A program made the position numbers and the translations under genes. This document shows positions 37,858 through 46,567 of a stretch of 64,000 nucleotides of DNA, in pieces. The DNA comes from Kushneria indalinina DSM 14324 (GTDB lineage: Bacteria > Pseudomonadota > Gammaproteobacteria > Pseudomonadales > Halomonadaceae): positions 647,380 to 711,379 of the forward strand of contig NZ_QRDJ01000007.1 in the NCBI RefSeq assembly GCF_003385845.1, read 5' to 3'. The notes below the pieces were generated by a model. The model ran no database searches. It was not told the origin of the DNA and worked only from the letters and a program-made list of their open reading frames with translations. The number at the start of each line of letters is the position of its first letter. The first letter of the stretch is position 1.

Positions 37858-39279
37858 ATGCAGAGCACCACAAAACCACGCGAACTGGTACGCGTTCTGG
37901 CCCGCACTGACGTGCTGGCCCTGGCCTTTGGCGCCATGATCGGCTGGGGCTGGATCGTTCTGACCGGCGGCGCGATTCTCGACGCCGGCAGCCTCGGCGC
38001 CATCATCGCCTTCATCATCGGCGGCATTGCCGTGCTGCTGGTAGGTCTGACCTACGCCGAACTGGCCTCGGCCATGCCCAAGGTGGGCGGTGAGCACGTC
38101 TACAGCTACCGCGCGCTGGGCCATTTTGCCTCCTTTATCTGTACCTGGAGCATCGTGCTGGGCTATGTGAGCGTGGTGTCGTTTGAAGCCGTCGCCCTGC
38201 CCACCGTGGTCGAGCAGCTCTTTCCAGGCTATGACGTGGGCCATCTCTGGACGGTGGCCGGCTGGGACGTCAAGGCCAGCTGGGTCGCCGTGGGCGTGAT
38301 CGGCTCGCTGATCATGATGGCGATCAACTATGTCGGCATCACCACCGCGGCACTGATCCAGAAGCTGGTGACCGGCCTGATTCTGGTGGTCGGTGTGCTC
38401 TTCATTACCGGGGCGCTGTTTACCGGTGAAGTGGCCAACATGACGCCGCTTTTCAACCATGAATCCAGCGGCGGCTTTGCCGGCGGCATCATGGCGGTGC
38501 TGGTGATGGTGCCCTTTTTGTTCGTGGGCTTTGACGTCATCCCCCAGGCGGCCGAGGAGATCGATCTGCCCTATCGCGACATCGGCAAGGTGCTGATTGC
38601 CTCGGTACTGATGGCGGTCGCCTGGTATGCGCTGATTGTGCTCGGTACCAGCCTGATGCTGGATCAGCCGGCGCTTGAGGGCAGCTCGCTGTCGGTACCG
38701 GACGCCATGGGCGCGGTCATGGGCAGCGTCTGGGGCAGCAAGCTGATGGTGCTGGCGGGCATTGCGGGCATCATCACCAGCTGGAACGCCTTTTATATCG
38801 GCGGGTCGCGGGCGATCTACGCGCTGGCGCACTCCGGCATGCTGCCGGCCTTTCTGGGCAAACTGCATCCGAAGTACAAGACGCCCACCAACGCCATCAT
38901 CATGATCGGGCTGTTGTCGACGATTGCGCCCTTCATGGGGCGCCCGGCCATGGTGTGGCTGGTGGATGCCGGCGGTCTTGGCATCGTGATCGCCTATCTG
39001 TTCGTGGCGCTGTCGTTTCTGGTACTGCGAAAGCGCGAACCCGACATGGACCGCCCTTTCAAGGTGGGTAACGGTCGAGTGGTCGGCGCGCTGGCGGTGG
39101 CGCTGTCGCTTGGCATGGCCTGTCTGTATTTGCCGGGCAGCCCCTCGGCCCTGACCGGCATCGAGTGGGGCGTATTTGGCGGCTGGATGGTGCTGGGGCT
39201 TGCGATGTATCTCTTTGCGCTCAATCGCTACGGGCGCGCTTTCAGCGACCGGGTCATGCAAAACGTTTATGACCGCTGA
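37858..39279 (+). CDS. APC-family amino acid permease, probably for GABA or a related amine
   Basis: The 473-residue protein has twelve predicted helices, with the APC sodium-site-like opening DVLALAFGAMIGWGWIVLTGG and the family region YAELASAMPKVGGEHVYSYRALG. It is the first gene of a run with gabD and gabT, 23 bases before gabD, so uptake of GABA, putrescine or a similar compound is likely. Specificity rests on context only. The divergent MocR-type regulator should control it. Confidence 0.85.
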   Translation: MQSTTKPRELVRVLARTDVLALAFGAMIGWGWIVLTGGAILDAGSLGAIIAFIIGGIAVLLVGLTYAELASAMPKVGGEHVYSYRALGHFASFICTWSIVLGYVSVVSFEAVALPTVVEQLFPGYDVGHLWTVAGWDVKASWVAVGVIGSLIMMAINYVGITTAALIQKLVTGLILVVGVLFITGALFTGEVANMTPLFNHESSGGFAGGIMAVLVMVPFLFVGFDVIPQAAEEIDLPYRDIGKVLIASVLMAVAWYALIVLGTSLMLDQPALEGSSLSVPDAMGAVMGSVWGSKLMVLAGIAGIITSWNAFYIGGSRAIYALAHSGMLPAFLGKLHPKYKTPTNAIIMIGLLSTIAPFMGRPAMVWLVDAGGLGIVIAYLFVALSFLVLRKREPDMDRPFKVGNGRVVGALAVALSLGMACLYLPGSPSALTGIEWGVFGGWMVLGLAMYLFALNRYGRAFSDRVMQNVYDR

Positions 39280-39302
39280 CATCACATCCATGAGGGAGAC
39301 AC

Positions 39303-40751
39303 ATGTTTGACATCGAATTCAAAAGCCAGCGCGCCGCGGCACTGATCGGCGAGCGCTGGGTCGAAGGCGACCGGCAGTTTGCGGTCAATAACCCGGCCAC
39401 CGGGGAACTGATTGCCCTCGTGGCCGATCTGGGCGCCGAGGAAACCCGTGAGGCCGTCGCCGCCGCCGACACGGCAATGGCCGACTGGCGCCGCGTGCCG
39501 GCGAAGGAGCGCTCGCGTCTGCTGCGCCGCTGGTTTGATCTGGTGGTGGAACACACCGATCAACTGGCGCGGTTGATGACGCTGGAACAGGGCAAGCCGC
39601 TGGCGGAGTCCCGCGGGGAGGTCGGCTACGGCGCCTCGTTTATCGAGTTCTACGCCGAAGAGGCCAAGCGCATTGCCGGGGAAACCCTGCCGGGACACGG
39701 CGCGGACAAGCGCATTCTGGTGGTGCGCGAGCCGATCGGCGTGGTCGCCGCCATTACGCCTTGGAACTTCCCGCTGGCGATGATCACCCGCAAATGCGCC
39801 CCGGCACTGGCCGCCGGCTGTACGGTGGTGATCAAGCCCGCCGAGGCCACGCCGCTGACCGCACTGGCACTGGCCGCGCTGGCGCTGGAGGCCGGTATAC
39901 CGGCAGGGGCCATCAATGTAGTCACCGCCAAAAGCCCTGCCGCGGTGGGCGAGGTGCTCACCACCGACCCGCGGGTGCGCAAGGTCTCGTTTACCGGCTC
40001 CACGCCGGTGGGCAAGAAGCTTCTGGCGCAGTGCGCCTCCACGGTCAAAAAGACCGCCATGGAGCTGGGCGGCAACGCCCCCTTTATCGTCTTCGATGAC
40101 GCCGATGTCGATGCCGCCGTTGAGGGCGCGATCGCCTCGAAATACCGCAACGCCGGCCAGACCTGCGTGTGCACCAACCGCTTTCTGGTCCAGTCCGGCG
40201 TGTATGACGCCTTTGTCGAGAAACTCGCCGAGCGCGTACGCCAGCTCAAGGTCGGCAACGGTCAGGAAGAAGGCATCAACATCGGGCCGCTGATCAATCA
40301 GGCCGCGGTCGACAAGGTCAGCGCGCACGTTGCTGACGCCCTCGACAAGGGCGCTCGACTGGTAGAGGGTGGTCAGACGCACGCGCTGGGGCACTCGTTT
40401 TATGAACCGACCGTGCTGGCGGATGTGACACCGGACATGGCCGTGGCTCATGAGGAGACCTTCGGGCCATTGGCGGCGGTGTTTCGTTTCGACCAGGATG
40501 ATCAGGCCATTGCGATGGCCAACGATACGCCCTTTGGCCTGGCGGCCTACTTCTACGCCCGCGACTACAAGCGCATCTGGCATGTGATGGAGGCGCTGGA
40601 GTACGGCATGGTGGCCGTCAACGAAGGGTTGTTGTCGACCGAGCTGGCCCCCTTTGGCGGGATCAAGGAGTCCGGACTGGGTCGAGAGGGTTCGCACCAT
40701 GGACTGGAGGAGTTTACCGAGCTCAAGTATGTCTGTCTTGGCGGGCTGTAA
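39303..40751 (+). CDS. gabD: Succinate-semialdehyde dehydrogenase
   Basis: This 482-residue aldehyde dehydrogenase oxidises succinate semialdehyde to succinate, the second step of GABA catabolism. Landmarks are ITPWNFPLAM (about 152), the cofactor loop FTGSTPVGKKLL, the general-base Glu in MELGGNAPF (about 256) and the nucleophile Cys in NAGQTCVCTNR (about 290). The length and residues near the cofactor fit the GabD type (E. coli 482). GGGAG precedes the ATG. Cotranscribed between the permease and gabT. Confidence 0.93.
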   Translation: MFDIEFKSQRAAALIGERWVEGDRQFAVNNPATGELIALVADLGAEETREAVAAADTAMADWRRVPAKERSRLLRRWFDLVVEHTDQLARLMTLEQGKPLAESRGEVGYGASFIEFYAEEAKRIAGETLPGHGADKRILVVREPIGVVAAITPWNFPLAMITRKCAPALAAGCTVVIKPAEATPLTALALAALALEAGIPAGAINVVTAKSPAAVGEVLTTDPRVRKVSFTGSTPVGKKLLAQCASTVKKTAMELGGNAPFIVFDDADVDAAVEGAIASKYRNAGQTCVCTNRFLVQSGVYDAFVEKLAERVRQLKVGNGQEEGINIGPLINQAAVDKVSAHVADALDKGARLVEGGQTHALGHSFYEPTVLADVTPDMAVAHEETFGPLAAVFRFDQDDQAIAMANDTPFGLAAYFYARDYKRIWHVMEALEYGMVAVNEGLLSTELAPFGGIKESGLGREGSHHGLEEFTELKYVCLGGL

Positions 40752-40777
40752 TCGCTGCACATCAAAGGAGACTGCAG

Positions 40778-42055
40778 ATGAACAACAATGAACTCAACGA
40801 GCTGAAAAAGCGCTACGTGGCCAACGGCGCGGCAAGCCCTGATACCCACTTTGCCGACCACGCCGAAAATGCCGAGCTGTGGGACGCCGATGGCAAGCGC
40901 TTTATCGACTTTGCCGGCGGCATCGGCGTGCTCAACATCGGCCACCGCCATCCGAAGGTGGTCGAGGCGGTCAAGGCACAGCTCGACAAGGTGATGCACA
41001 CCTGCCAGACCGTCATGCCCTATGAAGGCTACGTGAAGGTGGCCGAAAAACTCAGCCACATCACGCCGGTACGCGGGCACGCCAAGGTGATGCTGGCCAA
41101 CTCCGGTGCCGAGGCGCTGGAAAACGCCGTCAAGGTTGCCCGTGCCGCGACCGGTCGCTCCAGCGTGATCTGCTTCACCGGCGGCTATCACGGTCGTACC
41201 TTCATGACCATGGCGATGAACGGCAAGGTCGCGCCGTATCGCACCGACTTCGGCCCCATGCCCGGACAGGTCTACCGCGCGCCCTATCCGGTCGAATCGA
41301 TCGGCGTCAGCGAGGAAGAGGCGCTGCGCGGGCTGAAGATGACCTTCAAGACCGATGCCAACCCAAAGGATACCGCGGCGATCGTCATCGAGCCGGTGCT
41401 GGGCGAAGGGGGCTTTCACGCGGCCTCACCGAGCTTCATGAAGGCCCTGCGCGAGATCTGTGACGAGCACGGCATCCTGCTGATCGTTGACGAAGTGCAG
41501 TCCGGCTTTGGTCGTACCGGCAAGATGTTTGCCATCGAGCACACCGGTGTGGAGCCCGACATCATGACCATGGCCAAGAGCATGGGCGATGGCATGCCGA
41601 TCTCGGCGGTGGTGGGCACCGACAGCGTGATGGACGCCTCCGGCGGCAATTCGCTGGGGGGCACCTATACCGGCAGCCCGGTCTCGTGTGCCGCCGTACT
41701 GGCCGTGCTGGATGTCTTCGAGGAGGAAAACATTCTCGAGAAAAGCCGCGCACTGGGCGACAAGCTCGGCGAACGCTTCCAGACGCTGGAGCGCTCGTTT
41801 GACTGCGTGCGCAATTCGCGTCACCTGGGCGCCATGGCGGCGTTTGATCTGGTCCGCGCCGACGGCGAGCCGGATGCCGAGCTGGCCGGCAAACTGTGCA
41901 AGACGGCGCGCGAGCGCGGCCTGATCCTGCTCTCCTGCGGGCTCTACGCCAACACGATCCGCTTTTTGATGCCGGTCACCATCAGCGATGAGGTGCTCGG
42001 TGAAGGGATGGATCTGATCGAGTCCATGCTCGGTGAGATGAGCGGTCAGTCATAA
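40778..42055 (+). CDS. gabT: 4-aminobutyrate aminotransferase
   Basis: This 425-residue class III PLP aminotransferase (E. coli GabT 426) converts GABA and 2-oxoglutarate into succinate semialdehyde and glutamate. PLP-site motifs are NSGAEALENAVKVARAATGR (about 108), the Asp in LLIVDEVQSGFGRTGKMF (about 240) and the Schiff-base Lys in MTMAKSMGDGMP (about 267). Completes the GABA shunt with gabD and is followed by a strong terminator. Confidence 0.94.
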   Translation: MNNNELNELKKRYVANGAASPDTHFADHAENAELWDADGKRFIDFAGGIGVLNIGHRHPKVVEAVKAQLDKVMHTCQTVMPYEGYVKVAEKLSHITPVRGHAKVMLANSGAEALENAVKVARAATGRSSVICFTGGYHGRTFMTMAMNGKVAPYRTDFGPMPGQVYRAPYPVESIGVSEEEALRGLKMTFKTDANPKDTAAIVIEPVLGEGGFHAASPSFMKALREICDEHGILLIVDEVQSGFGRTGKMFAIEHTGVEPDIMTMAKSMGDGMPISAVVGTDSVMDASGGNSLGGTYTGSPVSCAAVLAVLDVFEEENILEKSRALGDKLGERFQTLERSFDCVRNSRHLGAMAAFDLVRADGEPDAELAGKLCKTARERGLILLSCGLYANTIRFLMPVTISDEVLGEGMDLIESMLGEMSGQS

Positions 42056-42090
42056 GCAGCTCGTGTGCCGGTGACCGCCGCGTCTGACAC

Positions 42091-42121
42091 AAAAGGCCCC
42101 GCCATTGGCGGGGCCTTTTTT
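42091..42121. terminator. Terminator after gabT
   Basis: AAAAGGCCCCGCC and GGCGGGGCC flank a 3-base loop, with six T following. The A run on the other arm lets it also serve the convergent ribokinase gene. Confidence 0.9.
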
Positions 42122-42148
42122 ATGCCACGAGCAGGTCTCGATCGCGGA

Positions 42149-43099
42149 TTACGGCTGGCGCGCGGCAATCTGCAAAAAGGTTTCGACTTCCTCAATCGTG
42201 GGGATGCCGGTGGCGGCCCCGGCGCGCTGTACGGCAAGCGCGGCGGCGGCGGTGGCGCGCTCAAGGCAGGTCGAGGCGTCACAGCCTGCCTGCACGGCGG
42301 CCATGTAATAGCCAATGAAGGTATCGCCGGCGCCGGTGGTGTCCACGGCCTGCACCGGACGGGCCGGCTGATACAGGGGCTCATTGCGCTCGCCGTCGAT
42401 GCGCCAGGCCCCTTCCGAGCCGAGCGTGAGCACGATGTCGGTGTTCGGCAGGGCCTGCTGTAGCGCCTGGATCAGGGTGTTGGCGTTGCTCTCTTCCGGC
42501 AGCTCGACCAGTGCGGCCGCCTCGCCGCGATTGACGAACAACAGCGACAGTTCACTCAGCGCCAGCTCACGAATGGCGGGCGTCATCGGCGCCGGATTGA
42601 AGGCGACCTTCAGCCCCCGGCCCAGCGCCTGACGGATCACATCCTCGATATCGTTGCACTCGTTTTGCAGCAGCAACCAGCCCTCGCTGTCGGCACCGTC
42701 GATCAATGCCCTGATGCGCTCCTTGCTGAAGCTCTGATTGGTGCCGCCAAACAGCACGATGGCGTTTTCGCCGTCGTCATCGACCTGGATCACGGTGTGA
42801 CCGCTCGAGCCCTCAAGCAGGGTCACATCATCGATATCGGCCCCGGCGTCTTTCAGCGTCGCAAGCGCCCACTCGTCGGCCTGGCCCAGCTGGGCCCAGT
42901 GGGCGACCCGGCCGCCGGCACGCGCCAGCGCGATGGTCTGGTTGGCACCCTTGCCCCCCAGCACGATCTGATAATCAGTGCTGGAGAGCGTCTCGCCCGG
43001 GCGCACCAGGTGCGGCACGCGGTAGACATGGTCGATGTTGATCGACCCGTAGTTGTAGACGGTGGCACTTCCGGATGCCGATAGGTTCGATGCTGACAT
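42149..43099 (-). CDS. Ribokinase-type PfkB sugar kinase
   Basis: The 316-residue protein begins, after a short variable tail, with NYGSINIDHVYRVPHLVRPGE, then has the sugar-binding GGKGANQTIALARAGG and the catalytic DTTGAGDTFIGYY with its general-base Asp (about residue 255). These fit RbsK (E. coli 309), but other PfkB kinases share them and no ribose transporter is nearby, so the sugar is not fixed. The ATG at 43099 has GAGGG upstream and was chosen over one seven codons earlier. Confidence 0.83.
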   Translation of the reverse strand: MSASNLSASGSATVYNYGSINIDHVYRVPHLVRPGETLSSTDYQIVLGGKGANQTIALARAGGRVAHWAQLGQADEWALATLKDAGADIDDVTLLEGSSGHTVIQVDDDGENAIVLFGGTNQSFSKERIRALIDGADSEGWLLLQNECNDIEDVIRQALGRGLKVAFNPAPMTPAIRELALSELSLLFVNRGEAAALVELPEESNANTLIQALQQALPNTDIVLTLGSEGAWRIDGERNEPLYQPARPVQAVDTTGAGDTFIGYYMAAVQAGCDASTCLERATAAAALAVQRAGAATGIPTIEEVETFLQIAARQP

Positions 43100-43172
43100 G
43101 ACGCCCTCGCTGATTGGCAATGCGGTGATAGCAATGATTTGGCGTGATCATCGAACAGATGGGGCCCATTGT

Positions 43173-43226
43173 CGATTCAGGGCAGACTGACGATCCAGGA
43201 CAGACTGACGATTCAGGGCAGATCAA
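43173..43226. repeat. Three tandem 18-bp repeats over the end of the pirin gene
   Basis: Units at 43173-43190, 43191-43208 and 43209-43226 share CGATTCAGGGCAGACTGA; the second differs at two positions and the third in its last bases. The third unit contains the pirin stop codon, so the array looks like outward duplication of the gene's end into the space before the ribokinase gene. Confidence 0.85.
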
Positions 43227-43911
43227 ACACCAGTACTTCAGCGTCACGACCATGGGCGAGTGTGATCCGTGCTTCGTCTTCCAGCATCAGGGCATCGCCG
43301 CTTGCAAGGTTCTGGCCGTTAACCTCCAGCGCGCCGCGAATGAGATGCACGTAGCCGCGCCGGCCGGGGGCGAGCTCATGGGTCAGGGCGGTCTCGCCGT
43401 CCAGGATCGTGGCGTAAATGAAGGCATCCTGCTCGATGCGCAGCGAGTCTTCCCGACCGTCGGGGGAAATGATCAGACACAGCCGGTCGCGTTTTGAATC
43501 AGACGGGAAGTCGGCCTCGCTGTAGCGCGGGGAAAGCCCCGTCTCACGTGGGAAGAGCCAGACCTGCAGAAAGTGCACCGGCGCATGCGCGCTGTGATTG
43601 AACTCGCTGTGCTCCACGCCGGTACCGGTGGTCATCAGTTGCACACGCCCCTGGCCAATGCTGGAACCGTTGCCCAGGGTGTCGCGGTGCGCCAGCTCAC
43701 CGGCGAGCACGTAGGAAAAGATCTCCATGTCGCGATGGCCGTGCTGGCCAAAGCCGCCGCCGGGGGCGACACGGTCTTCATTGATCACCCGCAGGGGGCC
43801 AAACTGGACATGGCTTGGGTCGACATAGCCGGCAAAGGAGAAGGAGTGGTAGCTCTCGAGCCAGCCGTGATCGGCGTGGCCGCGCTCACTGCCGGGGCGA
43901 AGGGTCAGCAT
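43213..43911 (-). CDS. Pirin-family bicupin protein (YhhW-like)
   Basis: The 232-residue protein has an N-terminal cupin with the metal ligands in FGQHGHRDMEIFSYVL (two His) and TGTGVEHSEFNHS (His and Glu), and a second, metal-free cupin at about 140-232. The E. coli relative YhhW has quercetin 2,3-dioxygenase activity in vitro; the true substrate is unknown. Sequence after the stop holds two further copies of the 18-bp unit that contains the stop codon. Confidence 0.88.
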   Translation of the reverse strand: MLTLRPGSERGHADHGWLESYHSFSFAGYVDPSHVQFGPLRVINEDRVAPGGGFGQHGHRDMEIFSYVLAGELAHRDTLGNGSSIGQGRVQLMTTGTGVEHSEFNHSAHAPVHFLQVWLFPRETGLSPRYSEADFPSDSKRDRLCLIISPDGREDSLRIEQDAFIYATILDGETALTHELAPGRRGYVHLIRGALEVNGQNLASGDALMLEDEARITLAHGRDAEVLVFDLP

Positions 43912-44111
43912 GACAAAAACTCCAAAAAAGAGAGAATCGGAAATGCGTCACAGCATCGGCTTCGACTTCCTGCAGGGCAACTGCAGAAAATAAGCGATAA
44001 CGTTCGATCCAATCGAATGGAACCGTTCTGAAGTTCGAGGCGGTCGCATTCTCCGATGCCGGGACAGGCGGGCAGTTATCCCGTGTTTCAGATCACTGCC
44101 CGACAGACGTC

Positions 44112-44963
44112 TTATTCCTTCGCGCTGGATTTTTTGGCGTTGCCGTCCTCCTTTTTCGTAGTTTGCGCGCGATTGTCGTCCTCCAGCAGATCGGCTACCG
44201 AATCGAGAATCTCCTTGGGACGATACGGATAACGCTCGACCTCGGACCGGTCGGCAATGCCGGTCAGGACCAGTACGGTATGAAGCCCGGCCTCGATGCC
44301 TGCCACCACGTCGGTATCCATGCGATCACCGATCATGCCGGTGCGCAGGGAGTGGGCGCCCAGCTTGTTGAGTGCCGAACGAAACATCATCGGGTTGGGC
44401 TTGCCCACGACATAGGGCTCGCGTTTGGTCGCGCTGGTGATCAGCGCCGCTACGGCACCGGTCGCCGGCAGTGGGCCTTCCTGGCTGGGGCTGGTCACAT
44501 CCGGATTGGTGACGATAAAGCGGGCGCCGTCGTTGATCAGTCGAATGGCGCGGGTAATCGCCTCAAACGAGTAGGTGCGGGTCTCGCCCAGTACCACGTA
44601 GTCCGGGTCGGTGTCGGTCATGACAAAGCCGGCTTCATGCATGGCGGTGGTAATGCCGGCCTCACCGATGACAAAGGCAGAGCCCCCGGGCGATTGATCC
44701 TTCAAAAAGGCCGCGGTCGCCAGCGCCGAGGTCCACAGCTGCTCCTCGGGCACGTCGATGCCGCTGCGCGCCAGCCGGGCGCTGAGGTCGCGCGGGGTAT
44801 AGATCGAATTGTTGGTCAGTACCAGAAAGGGCTTTTGCTTCTCCCGCCACTGGTTGATCAGCTCGGCCGCCCCGGGAATGGCCTTGTTCTCGTGCACCAG
44901 CACGCCATCCATGTCGGTCAGCCAGCAATCGACGTCGCGTTCTACCTTCTTGCCTGTCGTCAC
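44112..44963 (-). CDS. HAD-IIA hydrolase, NagD-like phosphatase
   Basis: The 283-residue protein has HAD motif I DMDGVLVHE (about 17-25), motif II VLTNNSIYTP (about 48), and motif III/IV KPNPMMF...GDRMDTDVVAG (about 205-235), with the class IIA cap between. NagD-type enzymes dephosphorylate UMP, GMP and sugar phosphates. The C-terminal tail after about 265 is rich in Lys/Asp/Glu and appears disordered. A 398-bp AT-rich gap separates its start from the divergent glycosyltransferase gene. Confidence 0.88.
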   Translation of the reverse strand: MTTGKKVERDVDCWLTDMDGVLVHENKAIPGAAELINQWREKQKPFLVLTNNSIYTPRDLSARLARSGIDVPEEQLWTSALATAAFLKDQSPGGSAFVIGEAGITTAMHEAGFVMTDTDPDYVVLGETRTYSFEAITRAIRLINDGARFIVTNPDVTSPSQEGPLPATGAVAALITSATKREPYVVGKPNPMMFRSALNKLGAHSLRTGMIGDRMDTDVVAGIEAGLHTVLVLTGIADRSEVERYPYRPKEILDSVADLLEDDNRAQTTKKEDGNAKKSSAKE

Positions 44964-45118
44964 AATTCGTCCCCCGTTTTGGTGATGAAGTTCAGCATAG
45001 CGTTAGATAGCGCGTTGTGTCTTTTCTACCACCGGGCCTTTGGCCGGTTACCAGCGATGAGAGATGACCGAAGTCATGGTGAAGGCGTTGAAAGATCAAT
45101 GCGCTCGGCCCCGCTTTT

Positions 45119-45320
45119 GTTTAAAAACATTGTTTTAAAAAGACTTTCATAAGGAAGATTAACGTCATTTTTAATTCAGATTTTCATTTAATTTTTTCTT
45201 CATGATTCAGGGGGCTTTTTTAAAAAATACGGCTTGAATATCGGAACCGGCGCCTGTCACTGTGGTCTTTTAATGTTGTTAAATGACAGTCAAACGATTT
45301 AATAAATCATTAATGGTTGC
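45119..45320. other. AT-rich segment within the gap upstream of the GT9 gene
   Basis: The 44964-45361 gap contains no gene that I can support. Its middle is markedly AT-rich compared with the rest of the window (T runs near 45180-45230, paired TTGTTTAAAAAC and TTGTTTTAAAAAG near 45117-45141). It includes the 13-bp palindrome GATTTA-A-TAAATC at 45296-45308. Such composition suits xenogeneic-silencer binding or a recent acquisition next to surface-polysaccharide genes. Confidence 0.6.
45276..45303 (+). promoter_or_regulatory. Candidate sigma70 promoter for the GT9 glycosyltransferase
   Basis: TTGTTA (45276-45281) and TTTAAT (45298-45303) are separated by 16 bp; the -10 matches consensus at five of six positions. 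The palindrome GATTTA-A-TAAATC overlaps the -10 and could be an operator. Confidence 0.45.
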
Positions 45321-45361
45321 GAGAGGTTTTCTCGCCACGGCCGCCCTGACCCGGTGATTTG

Positions 45362-46519
45362 ATGTCTCTGAAAACAGCGATTCGAACCAACACATTTCTC
45401 AAGACAACAGCGCAGAAAGTCGAAAAAATCGCCCGGCGTGGCGTGACCTTTCTCATTACGAAATATCTGCGAAAAAACAGGGCGGTCGAGGTTGAAAGCC
45501 TGCACGGACCATTGAAGATACTGCTGGTGCGGCCCAACTATCGCATCGGCAATGCCCTGATCATGTCGCCCATCATCGAGACGTTTCGCCAGCGCTTTCC
45601 CGACGCGCAGATCGACCTTCTCACGACAGACAATACCCGGACGCTGTTTCGCCATCAGGGCGTGGATCATGTTCTGACCCTGTCGCGCGATGCCATTGTG
45701 CGCCCGTGGCGCTTTCCGGCCATGCTCCGGCGTCTGCGTCGGGAGCAATACGACCTGGCCGTGCAGGCCGGGCCCAGCTCGCTGACCGGGCTGATCTTCG
45801 TGCGCTGTATCAAAAGCCGCTACACCATGGGCAAGGGCAAGCGCGACCAGCGCTGGTTCGATATCGAGGTCAGCGGCGACCAGCGTCACGCTTACGACAT
45901 GCCGCAGATGTTTGCCCGCGCCCTGGACACGTCCTGTCGTGACCGCCCGCTGATGCTATTGAGCAGCGGTGAGCGCAGCATCGGGCGCGGTGAGCTGGAA
46001 GAGCTGGGTATCGATTTTGATGACGCCGGCCGGGCGGCGCCCTTTGTGGCGCTGTTTGTGGGCGGGCATCTCGACAAGCGCCTGCCCCTGAGCTTCTGGC
46101 AGGAGAGCATCGACGCACTGGAGTCGGCCGGCCAGCGCTATGTGGTGTTTGTCGGGCCCGAGGAGCTGCGCCACGCCCCGGCTCTCGAGCAACAGATGGC
46201 CGATAGTCGATACGGTGCGCTCTGCCGTCCCCGGCCACTGCGCATCTTTGCCGCCATGCTGCACCACGCCCGCCACCTGATCAGCCCCGACTCCGGCCCG
46301 CTGCATATCGGTGCGGCGCTGGATGTGCCGGTCATGGCGCTGGTGCAAAAGCGCAAGTCGCTGAAGTTTGCCCCGCGCGGGCCGCTGGATATCGTGCTGT
46401 GGCAGCCGGACGCCGGGCGACTGCTGGAGGCCGTGACCCGGCCCGAGCAGTTCCAGGGGCGGCGTGATATTGAGGCGGTTGTCCCTGACCCGACCCCGGA
46501 GATGGCGTTGACGTCATAA
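45362..46519 (+). CDS. Glycosyltransferase family 9 (heptosyltransferase-like)
   Basis: The 385-residue protein has the GT9 layout: LKILLVRPNYRIGNALIMSPII at about 50-71 (N-domain) and, in the C-domain, HLISPDSGPLHIGAALDVPVMAL (about 300-322), the nucleotide-sugar binding motif of heptosyltransferases. It probably adds a sugar to lipopolysaccharide core at the cytoplasmic face of the inner membrane. The first 45 residues are basic and not family-typical. No other LPS genes are nearby, so it looks like an isolated, possibly acquired, surface gene. Confidence 0.83.
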   Translation: MSLKTAIRTNTFLKTTAQKVEKIARRGVTFLITKYLRKNRAVEVESLHGPLKILLVRPNYRIGNALIMSPIIETFRQRFPDAQIDLLTTDNTRTLFRHQGVDHVLTLSRDAIVRPWRFPAMLRRLRREQYDLAVQAGPSSLTGLIFVRCIKSRYTMGKGKRDQRWFDIEVSGDQRHAYDMPQMFARALDTSCRDRPLMLLSSGERSIGRGELEELGIDFDDAGRAAPFVALFVGGHLDKRLPLSFWQESIDALESAGQRYVVFVGPEELRHAPALEQQMADSRYGALCRPRPLRIFAAMLHHARHLISPDSGPLHIGAALDVPVMALVQKRKSLKFAPRGPLDIVLWQPDAGRLLEAVTRPEQFQGRRDIEAVVPDPTPEMALTS

Positions 46520-46567
46520 CGGTTGACGCATAACGACAGCGACCGCGGCAGGCGCCTTCCGGGTGGA

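Noticed and set aside
37744-39291. 515-codon His/Gln/Asp-rich frame antisense to the permease
   Set aside because: The composition is what hydrophobic codons give when read on the other strand.
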